Part shown: positions 36,893 to 46,944 of the stretch, piece after piece
How the letters are laid out: every line of letters starts with the position of its first letter
Position numbering within the stretch: the stretch's first letter is position 1
Origin: Polynucleobacter cosmopolitanus
GTDB lineage: Bacteria; Pseudomonadota; Gammaproteobacteria; Burkholderiales; Burkholderiaceae
NCBI RefSeq assembly: GCF_002224225.1
Contig: NZ_NJGG01000001.1
Location: 897,374 to 961,373, forward strand
DNA: 64,000 nucleotides
Direction: 5' to 3'
Notes under the pieces: model-generated
The model's input: only the letters and a program-made list of their open reading frames with translations
Told to the model about the DNA's origin: nothing
Databases searched by the model: none
Position numbers and translations under genes: made by a program

Positions 36893-37961
36893 TGATAAAG
36901 ATTTAGCTCCTTTGCGTGCTCGGATTGACTCCATTGATCAGCAACTTTTAGAGTTACTGGCAGCTCGTGCCGAAGCTGCTCAAGCAGTCGGCAAAATCAA
37001 GCATGATGTGAATGCACCAGTTTTCCGTCCAGAGCGTGAGCGTCAAGTGATTGACGGTTTGATTGCAAAAAACAAAAGTCCTTTGGCGGCTGATGGCATC
37101 ACCTATATTTGGCGAGAAATCATGTCTGCTTGCCGTGCTTTAGAAGCACCAGTGAGGGTGGCTTATCTAGGGCCAGCTGGCACATTTTCAGAGCAAGCTG
37201 CGTTTGCTCAATTTGGACAGTCGATCAGCAAAGTCCCTTGTTCAAGCATCGATGAGGTGTTTCGTGCAGTGGATGCTGGCGCAGCTGATTTCGGCGTTGC
37301 GCCCGTTGAAAATTCATCAGAGGGTGCAATTTCAAGAACATTGGATTTATTGCTAGACACTGATTTGAAGATCACTGGTGAAGTGGCTTTGGTCATCAAA
37401 CATCATTTGTTGACCAAATCAGGAACATTAGATGGTGTGACGCGTGTGATGGCTCACCCCCAAGCTTTGGCTCAATGTCAGCGTTGGTTATCAAGCAATG
37501 TGCCTAAATTAGATCATCAAGCGATGAGCAGTAATGGCGAGGCTGCAAAGTTGGCATCTCAAGATGCAACGGTGGCTGCCATTGCTGGAGATTCAGCGCA
37601 ACAACAGTATGGCTTGCAAGCTGTGCAAAGTCAGATTCAGGATGATCCACATAACCGTACGCGTTTTGTGATCGTGAGCCATGGTTCATGTCAGCCTTCG
37701 GGGAATGATCAAACCTCTGTGATTCTTTCCGTTAACAATAAACCTGGCGCCGTTCATCAGTTATTGGCACCTATGGCAAAGCATGGTGTTTCAATGAATC
37801 GCCTTGAGTCACGTCCAGCAAGACGCGGCACTTGGGAGTACTTCTTCTATATTGATATGGATGGTCATGCCAATGACCCAAAGGTTGCTGCAGCATTGTC
37901 TGAGTTACAGGCTGAAGCAGCGTTTTTCAAAAACCTAGGGTCATACCCACGCAGTCATTAA
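36882..37961 (+). CDS. pheA: Bifunctional chorismate mutase/prephenate dehydratase (P-protein)
   Basis: About 359 aa. The N-terminal AroQ chorismate mutase (residues 5-90, LRARIDSIDQQLLELLAARAE) is fused to prephenate dehydratase (GPAGTFSEQAA onward, VAPVENSSEGAISRTLDLL) and a C-terminal ACT domain with the phenylalanine-binding ESRPARRGTWEYFFYIDMDGH. It makes phenylpyruvate and is feedback inhibited. I choose GTG at 36882, seven bases after AAGGAG; the TTG at 36876 is too close to that site. It overlaps serC by 11 bases. Confidence 0.96.
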   Translation: MAADDKDLAPLRARIDSIDQQLLELLAARAEAAQAVGKIKHDVNAPVFRPERERQVIDGLIAKNKSPLAADGITYIWREIMSACRALEAPVRVAYLGPAGTFSEQAAFAQFGQSISKVPCSSIDEVFRAVDAGAADFGVAPVENSSEGAISRTLDLLLDTDLKITGEVALVIKHHLLTKSGTLDGVTRVMAHPQALAQCQRWLSSNVPKLDHQAMSSNGEAAKLASQDATVAAIAGDSAQQQYGLQAVQSQIQDDPHNRTRFVIVSHGSCQPSGNDQTSVILSVNNKPGAVHQLLAPMAKHGVSMNRLESRPARRGTWEYFFYIDMDGHANDPKVAAALSELQAEAAFFKNLGSYPRSH

Positions 37962-37977
37962 TTAAGAGGGATTGATC

Positions 37978-39114
37978 ATGGCCAAGGACGTTAGACAAAG
38001 CGCCGAGCAATTGATTGGACTTAAGCACGTAAGAGACATTGCTCCTTATGTTGGTGGTAAACCCATCAGTGAAGTTGCTCGCGAATTTGGCCTTGATGAA
38101 AGCAAGATTGTTAAATTGGCCTCCAATGAAAACCCATTGGGCATGCCTGAATCTGCTAAAAAAGCCATGGCAAAAGCAGCTGAAGATTTGGGTCGTTACC
38201 CAGATTCCAATGGTTTTGAATTAAAGAATGCCTTGGCAACAAAACTCAATGTGCCTGTTGAGTGGATCACTCTGGGTAATGGCAGTAATGACATCTTGGA
38301 GTTGACTGCCAGAGCTGTTGCGCAAGAAGGTGATGAGGTTGTTTTCTCAAAGCATGCTTTTGCTGTTTATCCATTAGCCACTCAAGCGGTTGGTGCAAAA
38401 GCGATTGAAGTTGCTGCAACGGCTGATTTTGGCCATGACTTGCCGGCGATGTTAAAAGCCATCACAGCTAAAACACGTTTGGTGTTCGTTGCTAATCCTA
38501 ATAATCCCACCGGAACATTTTTAAAAGCATCAGAGATCGAAGCCTTTTTACAAAAAGTGCCAGAGCATGTGGTGGTTGTGATCGATGAGGCTTATAACGA
38601 ATTTTTAACGCCAGAACAGCAATACGACGCGATTGCTTGGGTCAGAAGATACCCGAATGTGATTGTTTCAAGAAGCTTTTCAAAGGCCTATGGTTTGGCT
38701 GGTTTGAGAATTGGCTATGGCATTGCGCAAAATAATATCACTGATTTATTGAATCGAATTCGTCAGCCGTTCAACGTCAATAGTTTGGCTCAGGCCGCTG
38801 CGATTGCCGCATTGGCTGACAGTGCTTTTTTAAAGAAATGCTATGACCTCAATTGTGCAGGCTATGCGCAGTTGACCAAAGCCTTTGACTTGATGGGTTT
38901 GTCATACATTCCATCATCAGGCAATTTTGTTTTGGTGAAAGTGGGCGAAGAGCCCAATGCCGGCGCTAAAGTTAATTTAGAACTTTTAAAAGCGGGTGTG
39001 ATTGTTCGTCCGGTCGGCAATTACGGTTTACCCCAATGGTTACGCATCTCTATTGGTTTACCTGAAGAGAATCAGATCTTCATCGATGCCCTTAAGAAAA
39101 TACTTGGGCGATGA
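37978..39114 (+). CDS. hisC: Histidinol-phosphate/aromatic aminotransferase
   Basis: Class I/II PLP aminotransferase of 378 aa. It has LASNENPLGMPESAKKAM, NPNNPTGT, DEAYNEF and the Schiff-base lysine in SFSKAYGLAGLRIGYG. Its place between pheA and tyrA suggests a main role in phenylalanine and tyrosine transamination, although the protein is of HisC2 type and could serve histidine synthesis too. The ATG at 37978 follows an AAGAGGG site; TTG at 37972 is an alternative. Its stop overlaps tyrA in ATGA. Confidence 0.93.
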   Translation: MAKDVRQSAEQLIGLKHVRDIAPYVGGKPISEVAREFGLDESKIVKLASNENPLGMPESAKKAMAKAAEDLGRYPDSNGFELKNALATKLNVPVEWITLGNGSNDILELTARAVAQEGDEVVFSKHAFAVYPLATQAVGAKAIEVAATADFGHDLPAMLKAITAKTRLVFVANPNNPTGTFLKASEIEAFLQKVPEHVVVVIDEAYNEFLTPEQQYDAIAWVRRYPNVIVSRSFSKAYGLAGLRIGYGIAQNNITDLLNRIRQPFNVNSLAQAAAIAALADSAFLKKCYDLNCAGYAQLTKAFDLMGLSYIPSSGNFVLVKVGEEPNAGAKVNLELLKAGVIVRPVGNYGLPQWLRISIGLPEENQIFIDALKKILGR

Positions 39115-39998
39115 CCATGACCCAAAATACTTCAGCAGTAAAACCTTTGACTTTGGGTATTGTTGGTGTTGGTTTGATTGGCGCTTCTATTGGTTTGGCG
39201 CATAAAAAAGCCAAAACCTTTGATAAGGTTTTGGGTGTTGGTCGTTCAGAAGCGAATTTAAATGAGGCTATCAAGCTTGGGGCGATTGATCAAGTGGTGA
39301 GTCTTGAGCAGTGCGCTAAAGAATCAGATGTGATCGTGGTGTGCGTGCCTGTTGCGCAAACTTTCAGCATCCTTCATGCGATTGAGCCACACCTAAAACA
39401 AAATGCTTTGATCACTGATGCAGGTAGTACTAAGACGGATGTGATCATGGCGGCTAAAACTGCTTTGGGTGACAAAGTAGCGCAATTTATTCCGGCGCAT
39501 CCAATCGCCGGTGGGGCACAACATGGCGCGAGTGCTGCCAAAGCAGATTTGTACCAAGGTAAAGAAGTGATCATTTGTCCTTTGCAAGAAAATGCACCAG
39601 CGGCTGTAGAGGCCATCAATAAATTTTGGTTGGGCATGGGCGCCAACACTCATCGCATGTCTGCTTTACAGCATGACGCTGTGTTCGCTGCGATTTCGCA
39701 TTTACCTCATGTTTTATCTTTTGCCTTGATGTTGCAGGTGGCAAATGCAGAGGACGCCAATGTCAAATTGGGTCATGCAGGGGCTGGCTTCAGAGATTTC
39801 ACAAGGATTGCAGCTTCAAGTCCTGAGATGTGGCGCGACATCAGTTTGGCCAATAAAACAGCGCTATTAAAAGAGATGGATCAATACCTCAACTTAACCA
39901 AGCAACTGAGAGACATGATTGCCAAGGAAGATGGCGATGCTTTATTGAAAGCTTTTACGCGCGCCAGTGCTGAACGCCAAAAGTGGGAAGGTCGTTGA
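39111..39998 (+). CDS. tyrA: Prephenate dehydrogenase
   Basis: NAD(P)-dependent enzyme of 295 aa that leads prephenate to hydroxyphenylpyruvate, or arogenate to tyrosine. The Rossmann motif [10 protein letters not shown] is at residues 19-28, followed by [20 protein letters not shown] and the catalytic-histidine region [11 protein letters not shown]. There is no chorismate mutase domain, and no C-terminal ACT domain is evident. It begins inside the hisC stop (ATGA) and ends one base into the aroA start. Confidence 0.95.
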   Translation: MTMTQNTSAVKPLTLGIVGVGLIGASIGLAHKKAKTFDKVLGVGRSEANLNEAIKLGAIDQVVSLEQCAKESDVIVVCVPVAQTFSILHAIEPHLKQNALITDAGSTKTDVIMAAKTALGDKVAQFIPAHPIAGGAQHGASAAKADLYQGKEVIICPLQENAPAAVEAINKFWLGMGANTHRMSALQHDAVFAAISHLPHVLSFALMLQVANAEDANVKLGHAGAGFRDFTRIAASSPEMWRDISLANKTALLKEMDQYLNLTKQLRDMIAKEDGDALLKAFTRASAERQKWEGR

Positions 39999-41323
39999 TG
40001 AGTTCTGGTGTGATTGAGTTTATTGAATTAGGGCCATGCATCAAAGCTGAAGGAACAGTTGCTTTACCCGGTTCAAAAAGTATTTCTAATCGAGTCTTAC
40101 TTCTGTCAGCCCTGGCTTCAGGAGCAACTCGCTTAAAAGGATTGTTGGATGCCGATGACACGCAAGTGATGCGTGCCGCACTCAAAACCTTGGGTATCAA
40201 GATTGATGAGACTGATGGGGATTGCGTGGTTCAGGGTTGCGCTGGCCGCCTGCCCAATCAACAAGCAGATTTATTCATGGGGAATGCAGGCACAGCCATA
40301 CGTCCTTTGACAGCTGCTTTAGCTATTTTAGGCGGTGACTATCGTTTGCATGGCGTGCCACGGATGCATGAAAGACCCATTGGTGATTTGGTCGATGGCT
40401 TGCGAATGGTGGGCGCTCAAGTGGCTTATGAGCAACAAGAGGGTTATCCGCCACTGAAAATCTCTCAAGGGCAAATTCGCACCAATGAATTGATCAAAGT
40501 GCGCGGGGATGTCTCTAGCCAGTTCTTAACAGCTTTGTTGATGTCATTACCTCTCGTTGCTAAAAATGAAATTTGTATCGAGGTGATTGGTGAGCTGATC
40601 TCAAAACCGTACATTGCTATCACCTTGAAGTTAATGAAACGATTTGGTGTTGATGTGCGCAATGACAACTGGCAGAAATTCTATATTCCAGCCAATGGTG
40701 GTCAACCGTACAGCAGTCCAGGCACACTCTATGTTGAAGGTGATGCTTCATCTGCTTCTTATTTTTTGGCGGCCGGCGCTATTTCTCAAGGCCCTGTGAG
40801 AGTCACTGGCGTTGGTAGAAACAGTATTCAAGGCGATGTAGCTTTTGCCGAGGCGCTCAATCAAATGGGCGCCAATGTGATGGCGGGCGATGATTGGATT
40901 GAGGTCAGAGGTGTCGATACGCCCAGCGGGAAGTTGCAAGGCATTGAGCTCAATTGTTTGGCAATACCTGATGCGGCAATGACCTTGGCTGTGGCAGCTT
41001 TGTTTGCTGAAGGATCTACCAAGCTAACAGGTATTGCAAGTTGGAAAGTCAAAGAGACAGATCGAATTGCTGCGATGGCCAATGAGTTAAGAAAAGTTGG
41101 TGCGATGGTTGATTCAGGTGATGACTACATTCAGATCACACCGCCAAAACATTGGCAGTCTCCAGTCCAAGGCATTGATACGTATGATGATCATCGCATG
41201 GCGATGTGTTTTTCTTTGGCCGCTCTTGGACCTTTGCGGATCAGGATCAATGATCCTGCTTGTGTGGCAAAAACATTCCCAGAGTATTTCAAAGAGTTTT
41301 CTCAAATTGCAAAATCAATCTAA
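39998..41323 (+). CDS. aroA: 3-Phosphoshikimate 1-carboxyvinyltransferase (EPSP synthase)
   Basis: Shikimate-pathway enzyme of 441 aa joining shikimate-3-phosphate and phosphoenolpyruvate. It carries [32 protein letters not shown] (the glyphosate-site block), [15 protein letters not shown], and [14 protein letters not shown] near the end. The residue after the conserved glycine is alanine (NAGTA), with the class I arrangement intact. The TGATG junction with tyrA suggests translational coupling. The upstream GTG at 39983 is in frame but less likely. Confidence 0.97.
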   Translation: MSSGVIEFIELGPCIKAEGTVALPGSKSISNRVLLLSALASGATRLKGLLDADDTQVMRAALKTLGIKIDETDGDCVVQGCAGRLPNQQADLFMGNAGTAIRPLTAALAILGGDYRLHGVPRMHERPIGDLVDGLRMVGAQVAYEQQEGYPPLKISQGQIRTNELIKVRGDVSSQFLTALLMSLPLVAKNEICIEVIGELISKPYIAITLKLMKRFGVDVRNDNWQKFYIPANGGQPYSSPGTLYVEGDASSASYFLAAGAISQGPVRVTGVGRNSIQGDVAFAEALNQMGANVMAGDDWIEVRGVDTPSGKLQGIELNCLAIPDAAMTLAVAALFAEGSTKLTGIASWKVKETDRIAAMANELRKVGAMVDSGDDYIQITPPKHWQSPVQGIDTYDDHRMAMCFSLAALGPLRIRINDPACVAKTFPEYFKEFSQIAKSI

Positions 41324-41334
41324 TTGACTCGATC

Positions 41335-42450
41335 ATGAAAACCGCACATGACTTTGAATGCGATGTCATCGTTATTGGTGCGGGAGTGATCGGTCTGGCT
41401 GTGGCCAGAAAACTTCAACTCGAAGGTCGTGAAGTCATTCTTTTAGAGAGAAATGATGCCTTTGGTATGGAAACGAGTTCTAGAAACTCTGAGGTAATCC
41501 ACGCAGGTATCTACTATCCGGCAGGTTCTCTTAAAGCGTTTCATTGCGTCCAAGGCAAGCAGATGTTGTATGCCTACGCAAAAGAAAGATCAATTCCTCA
41601 TCAACAAATTGGCAAGCTCATTGTGGCCAGTCAAGAAGACGAGTTAAATAAATTAGATGCATACATTGAATCTGCTCGAGCCAATGGTGTTGATGATTTA
41701 AGAAGAATCAGTCAGGCAGAGTTGAAAGAATTGGAACCCGAAGTGCAAGCGTTTGGCGCTGTTTTCTCGCCAAGCTCAGGGATCATCGACAGTCATGCTT
41801 TGATGCTCTCACTGTTGGGTGATTTTGAAAACGCTGGCGGAAATTTCATTGTTAATTCACCCGTGGTTTCTGGGCGTTCTGTGTCGAATGGCATTCAAAT
41901 TCAATTGGGCGATGCCGATCAAAGTTTGATACTGGCAAAAACGGTGATCAATGCCGCAGGTTTATATGCTTGTGATGTTGCGCGATCCATTGAAGGGATT
42001 CGGGAATCGGCGATTCCTAAACCGTACTATGCCATTGGCCATTACTTCACGATGAGTGGCAAGAGTCCATTCAAGCATTTGATTTATCCAGTGGCGGGTC
42101 ATGGTTACCTGGGTGTTCATGTCACTTTGGATATGGGTGGTCAAGTTAGATTCGGACCTGACATTGAATGGATCGATTCTGTTGACTACGCCTTTGATGA
42201 TTCTCGTCGCCAACGTTTCATTGATGCAGTCGCTCGCTATTACCCAGCCGTGCTAAACAAGGAAGTGAACCCTTCGTATACCGGAATTCGTCCAAAAATC
42301 AGCGGCCCTCAAGATCCATCGGCTGACTTTTTGATTCAAACCGAGAATGATCATGGGGTGCCTGGATTGATTAATTTGCTTGGTATGGAATCTCCGGGGC
42401 TCACTTCTTGTCTATCAATGGCTGATTTTGTGGCTAAATTACAGCATTGA
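41335..42450 (+). CDS. NAD(P)/FAD-dependent oxidoreductase, L-2-hydroxyglutarate oxidase-like
   Basis: DAO-family flavoprotein of 371 aa from the ATG at 41335. It opens with DVIVIGAGVIGLAVARKL and has ETSSRNSEVIHAGIYYP, which is strongly shared with L-2-hydroxyglutarate dehydrogenase/oxidase (LhgO) proteins, plus INAAGLYACDVA and the end MESPGLTSCLSMADFV. It probably oxidises a small 2-hydroxy acid or amino acid. It lies between aroA and cmk, which are usually adjacent in related bacteria, and twelve bases separate it from aroA. The frame also extends upstream into aroA to 41260, which I reject. Confidence 0.87.
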   Translation: MKTAHDFECDVIVIGAGVIGLAVARKLQLEGREVILLERNDAFGMETSSRNSEVIHAGIYYPAGSLKAFHCVQGKQMLYAYAKERSIPHQQIGKLIVASQEDELNKLDAYIESARANGVDDLRRISQAELKELEPEVQAFGAVFSPSSGIIDSHALMLSLLGDFENAGGNFIVNSPVVSGRSVSNGIQIQLGDADQSLILAKTVINAAGLYACDVARSIEGIRESAIPKPYYAIGHYFTMSGKSPFKHLIYPVAGHGYLGVHVTLDMGGQVRFGPDIEWIDSVDYAFDDSRRQRFIDAVARYYPAVLNKEVNPSYTGIRPKISGPQDPSADFLIQTENDHGVPGLINLLGMESPGLTSCLSMADFVAKLQH

Positions 42451-42524
42451 TCATTTCACATTAAGAAATATTTATACTTTAAAAAAGCCTTCATCCAGGC
42501 TTAAAAACCTAAAAATCATCAAAA

Positions 42525-43196
42525 ATGACCCAAAATTCCAACACTTTGATCCCCGTGATAGCCATTGATGGACCCACTGCCTCTGGTAAGGGAACAGTTG
42601 CTCAGTTAGTGGCTGAGCGCTTGGGATATCACTATTTAGACAGTGGTGCTCTTTATCGACTGGTTGGTTTGGCCAGCTCCAAGGTGGGTGTTTCAACAGC
42701 CTCTGAGCCTGATTTAATCCCCATTGCTGAAAATTTAAATGTTAATTTTCAAGGGGATAGAGTATTTCTTGCGGGTGAGGATGTCACGGATCAAATACGC
42801 CAAGAAGAGATGGGGAAGCGCGCTTCAGAGGTCGCTGTTCATACCGGCGTCAGAAATGCTTTGGTTTCAAGACAGCGAGCTTTTAGGCAAAAACCTGGTT
42901 TGGTGGCAGATGGTAGAGACATGGCGAGCGTGATTTTTACCGATGCTGCCACCAAAGTCTTTTTAACCGCCAGTGCTGAGGCAAGGGCTGATAGACGCTA
43001 TAAACAATTGATAGCTAAGGGCTTTTCTGCTAATATTCAGGTCCTTTTGCAGGATTTACGTGAACGGGATGCACGCGATGCAAATCGCAGCAATTCGCCA
43101 CTAAAGGCTGTTGAAGGGGCTCATCACCTCGACACCACGTCAATGACGATCGAAGAGGCAGTGAATCAAGTTCTGAAGTGGCATCAAGCTTCTTAA
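42525..43196 (+). CDS. cmk: Cytidylate kinase
   Basis: A 223-aa NMP kinase phosphorylating CMP and dCMP. The P-loop GPTASGKGT is near residues 18-26, followed by [11 protein letters not shown], the (d)CMP-binding [11 protein letters not shown], and [17 protein letters not shown]. It directly precedes rpsA, the standard bacterial order. No strong ribosome site is visible before the ATG. Confidence 0.96.
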   Translation: MTQNSNTLIPVIAIDGPTASGKGTVAQLVAERLGYHYLDSGALYRLVGLASSKVGVSTASEPDLIPIAENLNVNFQGDRVFLAGEDVTDQIRQEEMGKRASEVAVHTGVRNALVSRQRAFRQKPGLVADGRDMASVIFTDAATKVFLTASAEARADRRYKQLIAKGFSANIQVLLQDLRERDARDANRSNSPLKAVEGAHHLDTTSMTIEEAVNQVLKWHQAS

Positions 43197-43304
43197 AAAA
43201 GCTCGAGGTCACTGAGGAAAACAAGGAGCCAGTCCTTGCCACGCGAGTGCTGGTATGTGCAATCTAACCCGTCGAGTCTTTTGACGGCTTTATAGTGAAA
43301 ACTC

Positions 43305-44981
43305 ATGTCTGAATCTTTTGCAGCTCTATTTGAAGAATCCCTAGCCCGCTCTAATATGAAGGCTGGTCAAGTTATTTCCGCTGAAGTTGTGCGTATTGAT
43401 CATAACTTCGTGGTGGTAAATGCCGGTTTGAAATCTGAAGCTTTTATCTCTGTTGAGGAATTCCTTAACGATCAAGGTGAAGTTGAAGTTCAACCAGGCG
43501 ATTTCGTTTCTGTAGCGATTGACGCTCTAGAAAACGGTTACGGCGACACAGTGTTGTCACGTGACAAAGCGAAGCGTTTAGCTTCTTGGTTGAACCTAGA
43601 GAAGGCCTTGGAACAAGGCGAACTCGTTACTGGTGCTGTAACAGGCAAGGTAAAAGGTGGTTTGACTGTGATGGTGAATGGTATTCGTGCCTTCTTGCCA
43701 GGTTCTTTGTTGGATACACGTCCTATCAAGGACACATCTCCATACGAAGGCAAAACAATGGAATTCAAAGTTATTAAGCTTGATCGCAAGCGTAATAACG
43801 TGGTGTTGTCTCGTCGCGCAGTGGTTGAAGCTAGCCAAGGTGAAGAGCGCGCTAAATTGCTTCAAAATCTTAAAGAAGGTACTGTGGTTCAAGGTATCGT
43901 TAAGAACATCACTGACTACGGCGCGTTCGTGGATCTTGGTGGTGTTGACGGCTTGTTACACATCACTGACTTGGCATGGCGTCGTGTTCGTCACCCGAGC
44001 GAGATGTTGACTGTTGGTCAAGAAGTAACAGCAAAAATTCTTAAGTACGATCAAGATAAAAACCGTGTGTCATTGGGTATCAAGCAATTGGGCGATGATC
44101 CATGGGTAGGTATCGCACGTCGTTACCCACCAAACACACGTTTGTTCGGTAAGGTCACTAACTTGACTGACTACGGTTCATTCGTTGAGATTGAAACTGG
44201 TATCGAAGGTTTGGTACACGTTTCTGAAATGGATTGGACAAACAAGAATGTTGCGCCAAGCAAAGTTGTTCAGTTGGGCGTTGAAGTTGAAGTAATGGTT
44301 CTTGATATTGATGAAGACAAGCGTCGTATCAGCTTGGGTATGAAGCAATGCAAACCAAATCCATGGGATGAATTTGCTCGTGCACACCAAAAAGGTGAGA
44401 AGTTAACTGGCGCGATCAAGTCAATCACTGACTTTGGCGTGTTCATTGGCTTGCCAGGCGGTATCGATGGTCTAGTTCACTTATCAGATTTGTCATGGCA
44501 AGAGACTGGCGAAGAAGCTGTTCGCAAGTACAAAAAAGGTGACGAAGTTGAGACAGTTGTTTTGGCTATCGACGTTGAAAAAGAGCGTATCTCATTGGGC
44601 ATCAAACAGATGTCTGGCGACCCATTCAATAACTACACATCAACCAGCGACAAAGGCAGCATCGTTGACGGTACTGTGAAGAGTGTTGATGCTAAGGGTG
44701 CTGTGATTTTGTTGGCGGACGAAGTTGAAGGCTATTTGCGCGCTTCTGAAATCTCAACAGATCGCGTTGAAGATGCCCGTAACTTGCTAAAAGAAGGTGA
44801 CGCTGTGAATGCAATGATCATCAATATTGACCGCAAGTCACGCAGTATCAATTTGTCTATTAAAGCTAAAGACAGCGCCGATCAGCAACAGACCATGAGT
44901 AAGTTGCAGAACGAAGCTAGTGCAGGTACCACTAATCTTGGTGCATTGCTAAAAGCTAAGATGGACAATCAGGGTAGCTAA
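43305..44981 (+). CDS. rpsA: 30S ribosomal protein S1
   Basis: A 558-aa ribosomal protein with six S1/OB-fold repeats, for example [32 protein letters not shown] and [28 protein letters not shown] blocks (shown in part by their shared G-V-x-x-x-x-x-G-F/A motif). It unfolds and recruits mRNA at initiation. A TATAGT hexamer at 43291-43296 lies nine bases before the ATG, and no Shine-Dalgarno is seen; S1 mRNAs often lack one and are self-regulated. Length and repeat count are normal. Confidence 0.98.
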   Translation: MSESFAALFEESLARSNMKAGQVISAEVVRIDHNFVVVNAGLKSEAFISVEEFLNDQGEVEVQPGDFVSVAIDALENGYGDTVLSRDKAKRLASWLNLEKALEQGELVTGAVTGKVKGGLTVMVNGIRAFLPGSLLDTRPIKDTSPYEGKTMEFKVIKLDRKRNNVVLSRRAVVEASQGEERAKLLQNLKEGTVVQGIVKNITDYGAFVDLGGVDGLLHITDLAWRRVRHPSEMLTVGQEVTAKILKYDQDKNRVSLGIKQLGDDPWVGIARRYPPNTRLFGKVTNLTDYGSFVEIETGIEGLVHVSEMDWTNKNVAPSKVVQLGVEVEVMVLDIDEDKRRISLGMKQCKPNPWDEFARAHQKGEKLTGAIKSITDFGVFIGLPGGIDGLVHLSDLSWQETGEEAVRKYKKGDEVETVVLAIDVEKERISLGIKQMSGDPFNNYTSTSDKGSIVDGTVKSVDAKGAVILLADEVEGYLRASEISTDRVEDARNLLKEGDAVNAMIINIDRKSRSINLSIKAKDSADQQQTMSKLQNEASAGTTNLGALLKAKMDNQGS

Positions 44982-45008
44982 TAACTACTTTGGTGTAATG
45001 TAATGGAA

Positions 45009-45037
45009 AATCCCCGCTCTTTTTAAGGGTGGGGATT
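45009..45037 (+). other. Strong rpsA-ihfB intercistronic hairpin without U-tract
   Basis: Arms AATCCCCGCTCT and AGGGTGGGGATT form a 12-bp stem with two G-T pairs around a 5-base TTTTA loop. No T-run follows, so it is not a standard terminator. It may protect the rpsA 3' end or lower transcription into ihfB. Confidence 0.55.
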
Positions 45038-45070
45038 CTCAAAACCAATTAAAAAGAATATTGTTGAGTT

Positions 45071-45406
45071 ATGGACGATTTAGAACGCAGTGATTCATCC
45101 ACAATCACCCGATCAGAATTGGTAGAGCGATTGGCTCAGGCATTCCCACAGCTATTGCCGCGGGATGTAGAGTTGGCCGTTAAAACATTGCTCGACACCA
45201 TGTCACAAGCATTGGCCGAAGGCAAACGGATCGAGTTACGTGGCTTTGGCAGTTTTGTGATGCACCACCGTCCACCACGTCAAGGACGAAACCCTAAATC
45301 TGGTGAAGCCGTGATGGTTCCTGCTAAGCATGTACCGCACTTCAAACCGGGCAAAGAGTTGCGTGAGAGGGTTGATTTCCCAAAGAAAGACGACTCTAAA
45401 GAATGA
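45071..45406 (+). CDS. ihfB: Integration host factor subunit beta
   Basis: A 111-aa DNA-bending protein, somewhat longer than E. coli IHF-beta because of an N-terminal [11 protein letters not shown] extension and a charged C-terminus. It has the HU/IHF signature [26 protein letters not shown], with the intercalating proline in the RQGRNP arm. With IhfA it shapes promoters and the nucleoid. The rpsA-ihfB-lapA-lapB order is conserved in beta- and gammaproteobacteria. Its stop overlaps lapA in ATGA. Confidence 0.95.
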   Translation: MDDLERSDSSTITRSELVERLAQAFPQLLPRDVELAVKTLLDTMSQALAEGKRIELRGFGSFVMHHRPPRQGRNPKSGEAVMVPAKHVPHFKPGKELRERVDFPKKDDSKE

Positions 45407-45642
45407 CCGCTTTTCTGAATGCCGCATTCAGAGCATTGCGGATCATTGGAAGAATCCTTATTTTCATATTTTTAGTATTGCTGGCACTTGGCAATACACA
45501 TCAAGTTAATTTTCATCTTATTCCAGGCATCAATTGGGACATTCCATTGATTCTTGTCTTATTCATCGCATTCATAGCGGGCATCTTGCTGACTTTGCTC
45601 AGTGGTTTGACGATTCGCCGTTCACAACAAGATCGTAGATAA
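45403..45642 (+). CDS. lapA: LapA family (DUF1049) inner-membrane protein
   Basis: A 79-aa protein with two transmembrane helices ([20 protein letters not shown] and [21 protein letters not shown] regions) and a basic C-terminal tail. LapA partners LapB in control of lipopolysaccharide assembly and FtsH-dependent LpxC turnover. It starts within the ihfB stop and ends three bases before lapB, so the three genes are tightly coupled. Confidence 0.88.
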   Translation: MTAFLNAAFRALRIIGRILIFIFLVLLALGNTHQVNFHLIPGINWDIPLILVLFIAFIAGILLTLLSGLTIRRSQQDRR

Positions 45643-45645
45643 ATC

Positions 45646-46860
45646 GTGTTGCAGATAGAAACCTGGTGGTTATTTGCCCTCCCAATTATTTTTGCTTTGG
45701 GTTGGGTGGGTGCTCGCTGGGACATGCGTTTAGAGAAGCGTGAAAATGAAATTGAGCGTTTGGCTCAGCAGAAGTCAACTTTCAAAGGTTTGAATCTTTT
45801 GCTCAACGAGGAGCCAGATAAAGCCATTGATGCGCTTGTTCAAATTGCTCAACTAGACCCCGAAACCACTGAATTACATTTTGCGTTGGGTAGTCTGTTT
45901 AGAAGGCGCGGTGAAACTGAGCGCGCCATTCGTGTTCATCAACACTTAGCAAACAGAGATGATTTGCCATCAAGACATCGTGATCATGCTGCTTACGAAT
46001 TAGGCCGCGACTTTTTAAGAGCTGGTTTATTGGATCGCGCAGAGACTTCTTTGAATCGCGTCAGCCCTCAGAGCAAATTTGGTATTCCTGCTAAAGAAAG
46101 TCTTCTTGAGATGTACCAAGTTGAAAAAGACTGGGCCAAAGCCATTGTGGCATCTCAAGAGCTAGAGGCATTGCAAAATAAGGGGCGTGAAAAGGAAATC
46201 GCTCATTTTCATTGTGAGTTGGCTGATGAAGCTTTGCGCCGCAAGGATCTTGCTGCTGCCACAAAGCATGTTGAATTGGCTATGCAAAGTTCACCCAATC
46301 ATCCGCGCGCAATCATTTTGCAAGGTGATTGTTTGGTGGCGCAGAATCAACTCACTCAAGCTATTGAGGTTTGGTCGCTGATTGCCAAGAATCACCCGGC
46401 TTACCTACATTTATTGGCCAATCGTTGGATCAATGTCCATCAAGTTCTTGGTAAGGTTGAAGAAGGCCTGCAAGTGCTTATAGATACATTAGAAACCCAA
46501 GCTGGTGGAGAGCTTCTTGATATCACTTTTAAACATGTGATGGCTCTGCGCGGAGTGCCTCAGGCTGAATCTTTGATGACCGAAGTGATGCGCCATACAC
46601 CTAGCTTAAGCGCCATGGCTCTGAGAGCTCAGGCTCGCTTGACCATGGCTGAGGTGGCTAAGGACACCAAAGCCGCTCAAGAATTCAAAGCATCCTTGGA
46701 TTTATTGAAACAAAGAACCAATACTCTGGCTCGCTACACTTGCGGTAATTGCGGATTCAGAGCCAAGCGTTTTTATTGGCAGTGCCCAGGGTGCAATCAT
46801 TGGGAAGCTTATTCTCCAAGACGCGGTGAAGGATCTGCTCCTTCGGGTCCATCCATGTAA
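45646..46860 (+). CDS. lapB: Lipopolysaccharide assembly protein LapB
   Basis: A 404-aa inner-membrane-anchored protein. The N-terminal helix (WWLFALPIIFALGWVGARWD) anchors a cytoplasmic array of tetratricopeptide repeats, ending in a rubredoxin-like metal site CGNCG and CPGCN about 20 residues apart. LapB brings LpxC to FtsH and balances LPS and phospholipid synthesis. It starts with GTG at 45646, three bases after lapA. The following heptose genes fit an LPS theme. Confidence 0.94.
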   Translation: MLQIETWWLFALPIIFALGWVGARWDMRLEKRENEIERLAQQKSTFKGLNLLLNEEPDKAIDALVQIAQLDPETTELHFALGSLFRRRGETERAIRVHQHLANRDDLPSRHRDHAAYELGRDFLRAGLLDRAETSLNRVSPQSKFGIPAKESLLEMYQVEKDWAKAIVASQELEALQNKGREKEIAHFHCELADEALRRKDLAAATKHVELAMQSSPNHPRAIILQGDCLVAQNQLTQAIEVWSLIAKNHPAYLHLLANRWINVHQVLGKVEEGLQVLIDTLETQAGGELLDITFKHVMALRGVPQAESLMTEVMRHTPSLSAMALRAQARLTMAEVAKDTKAAQEFKASLDLLKQRTNTLARYTCGNCGFRAKRFYWQCPGCNHWEAYSPRRGEGSAPSGPSM

Positions 46861-46944
46861 GCCTGCTATATTGAGTCAATATAAATAGCTAAATGATCCA
46901 AAACATAAAAAACATCCAAAATATTTAAAAGAAAATTAATCGCC

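Noticed and set aside
42485-42502. Hairpin AAGCCT/AGGCTT between the FAD oxidoreductase and cmk
   Set aside because: Only 6 bp with a 6-base loop, followed by A residues on the plus strand; too weak to call a terminator.
43269-43287. Stem CCGTC/GACGG in the rpsA leader
   Set aside because: Only 5 bp with a 9-base loop; not enough to claim an autoregulatory S1 site.
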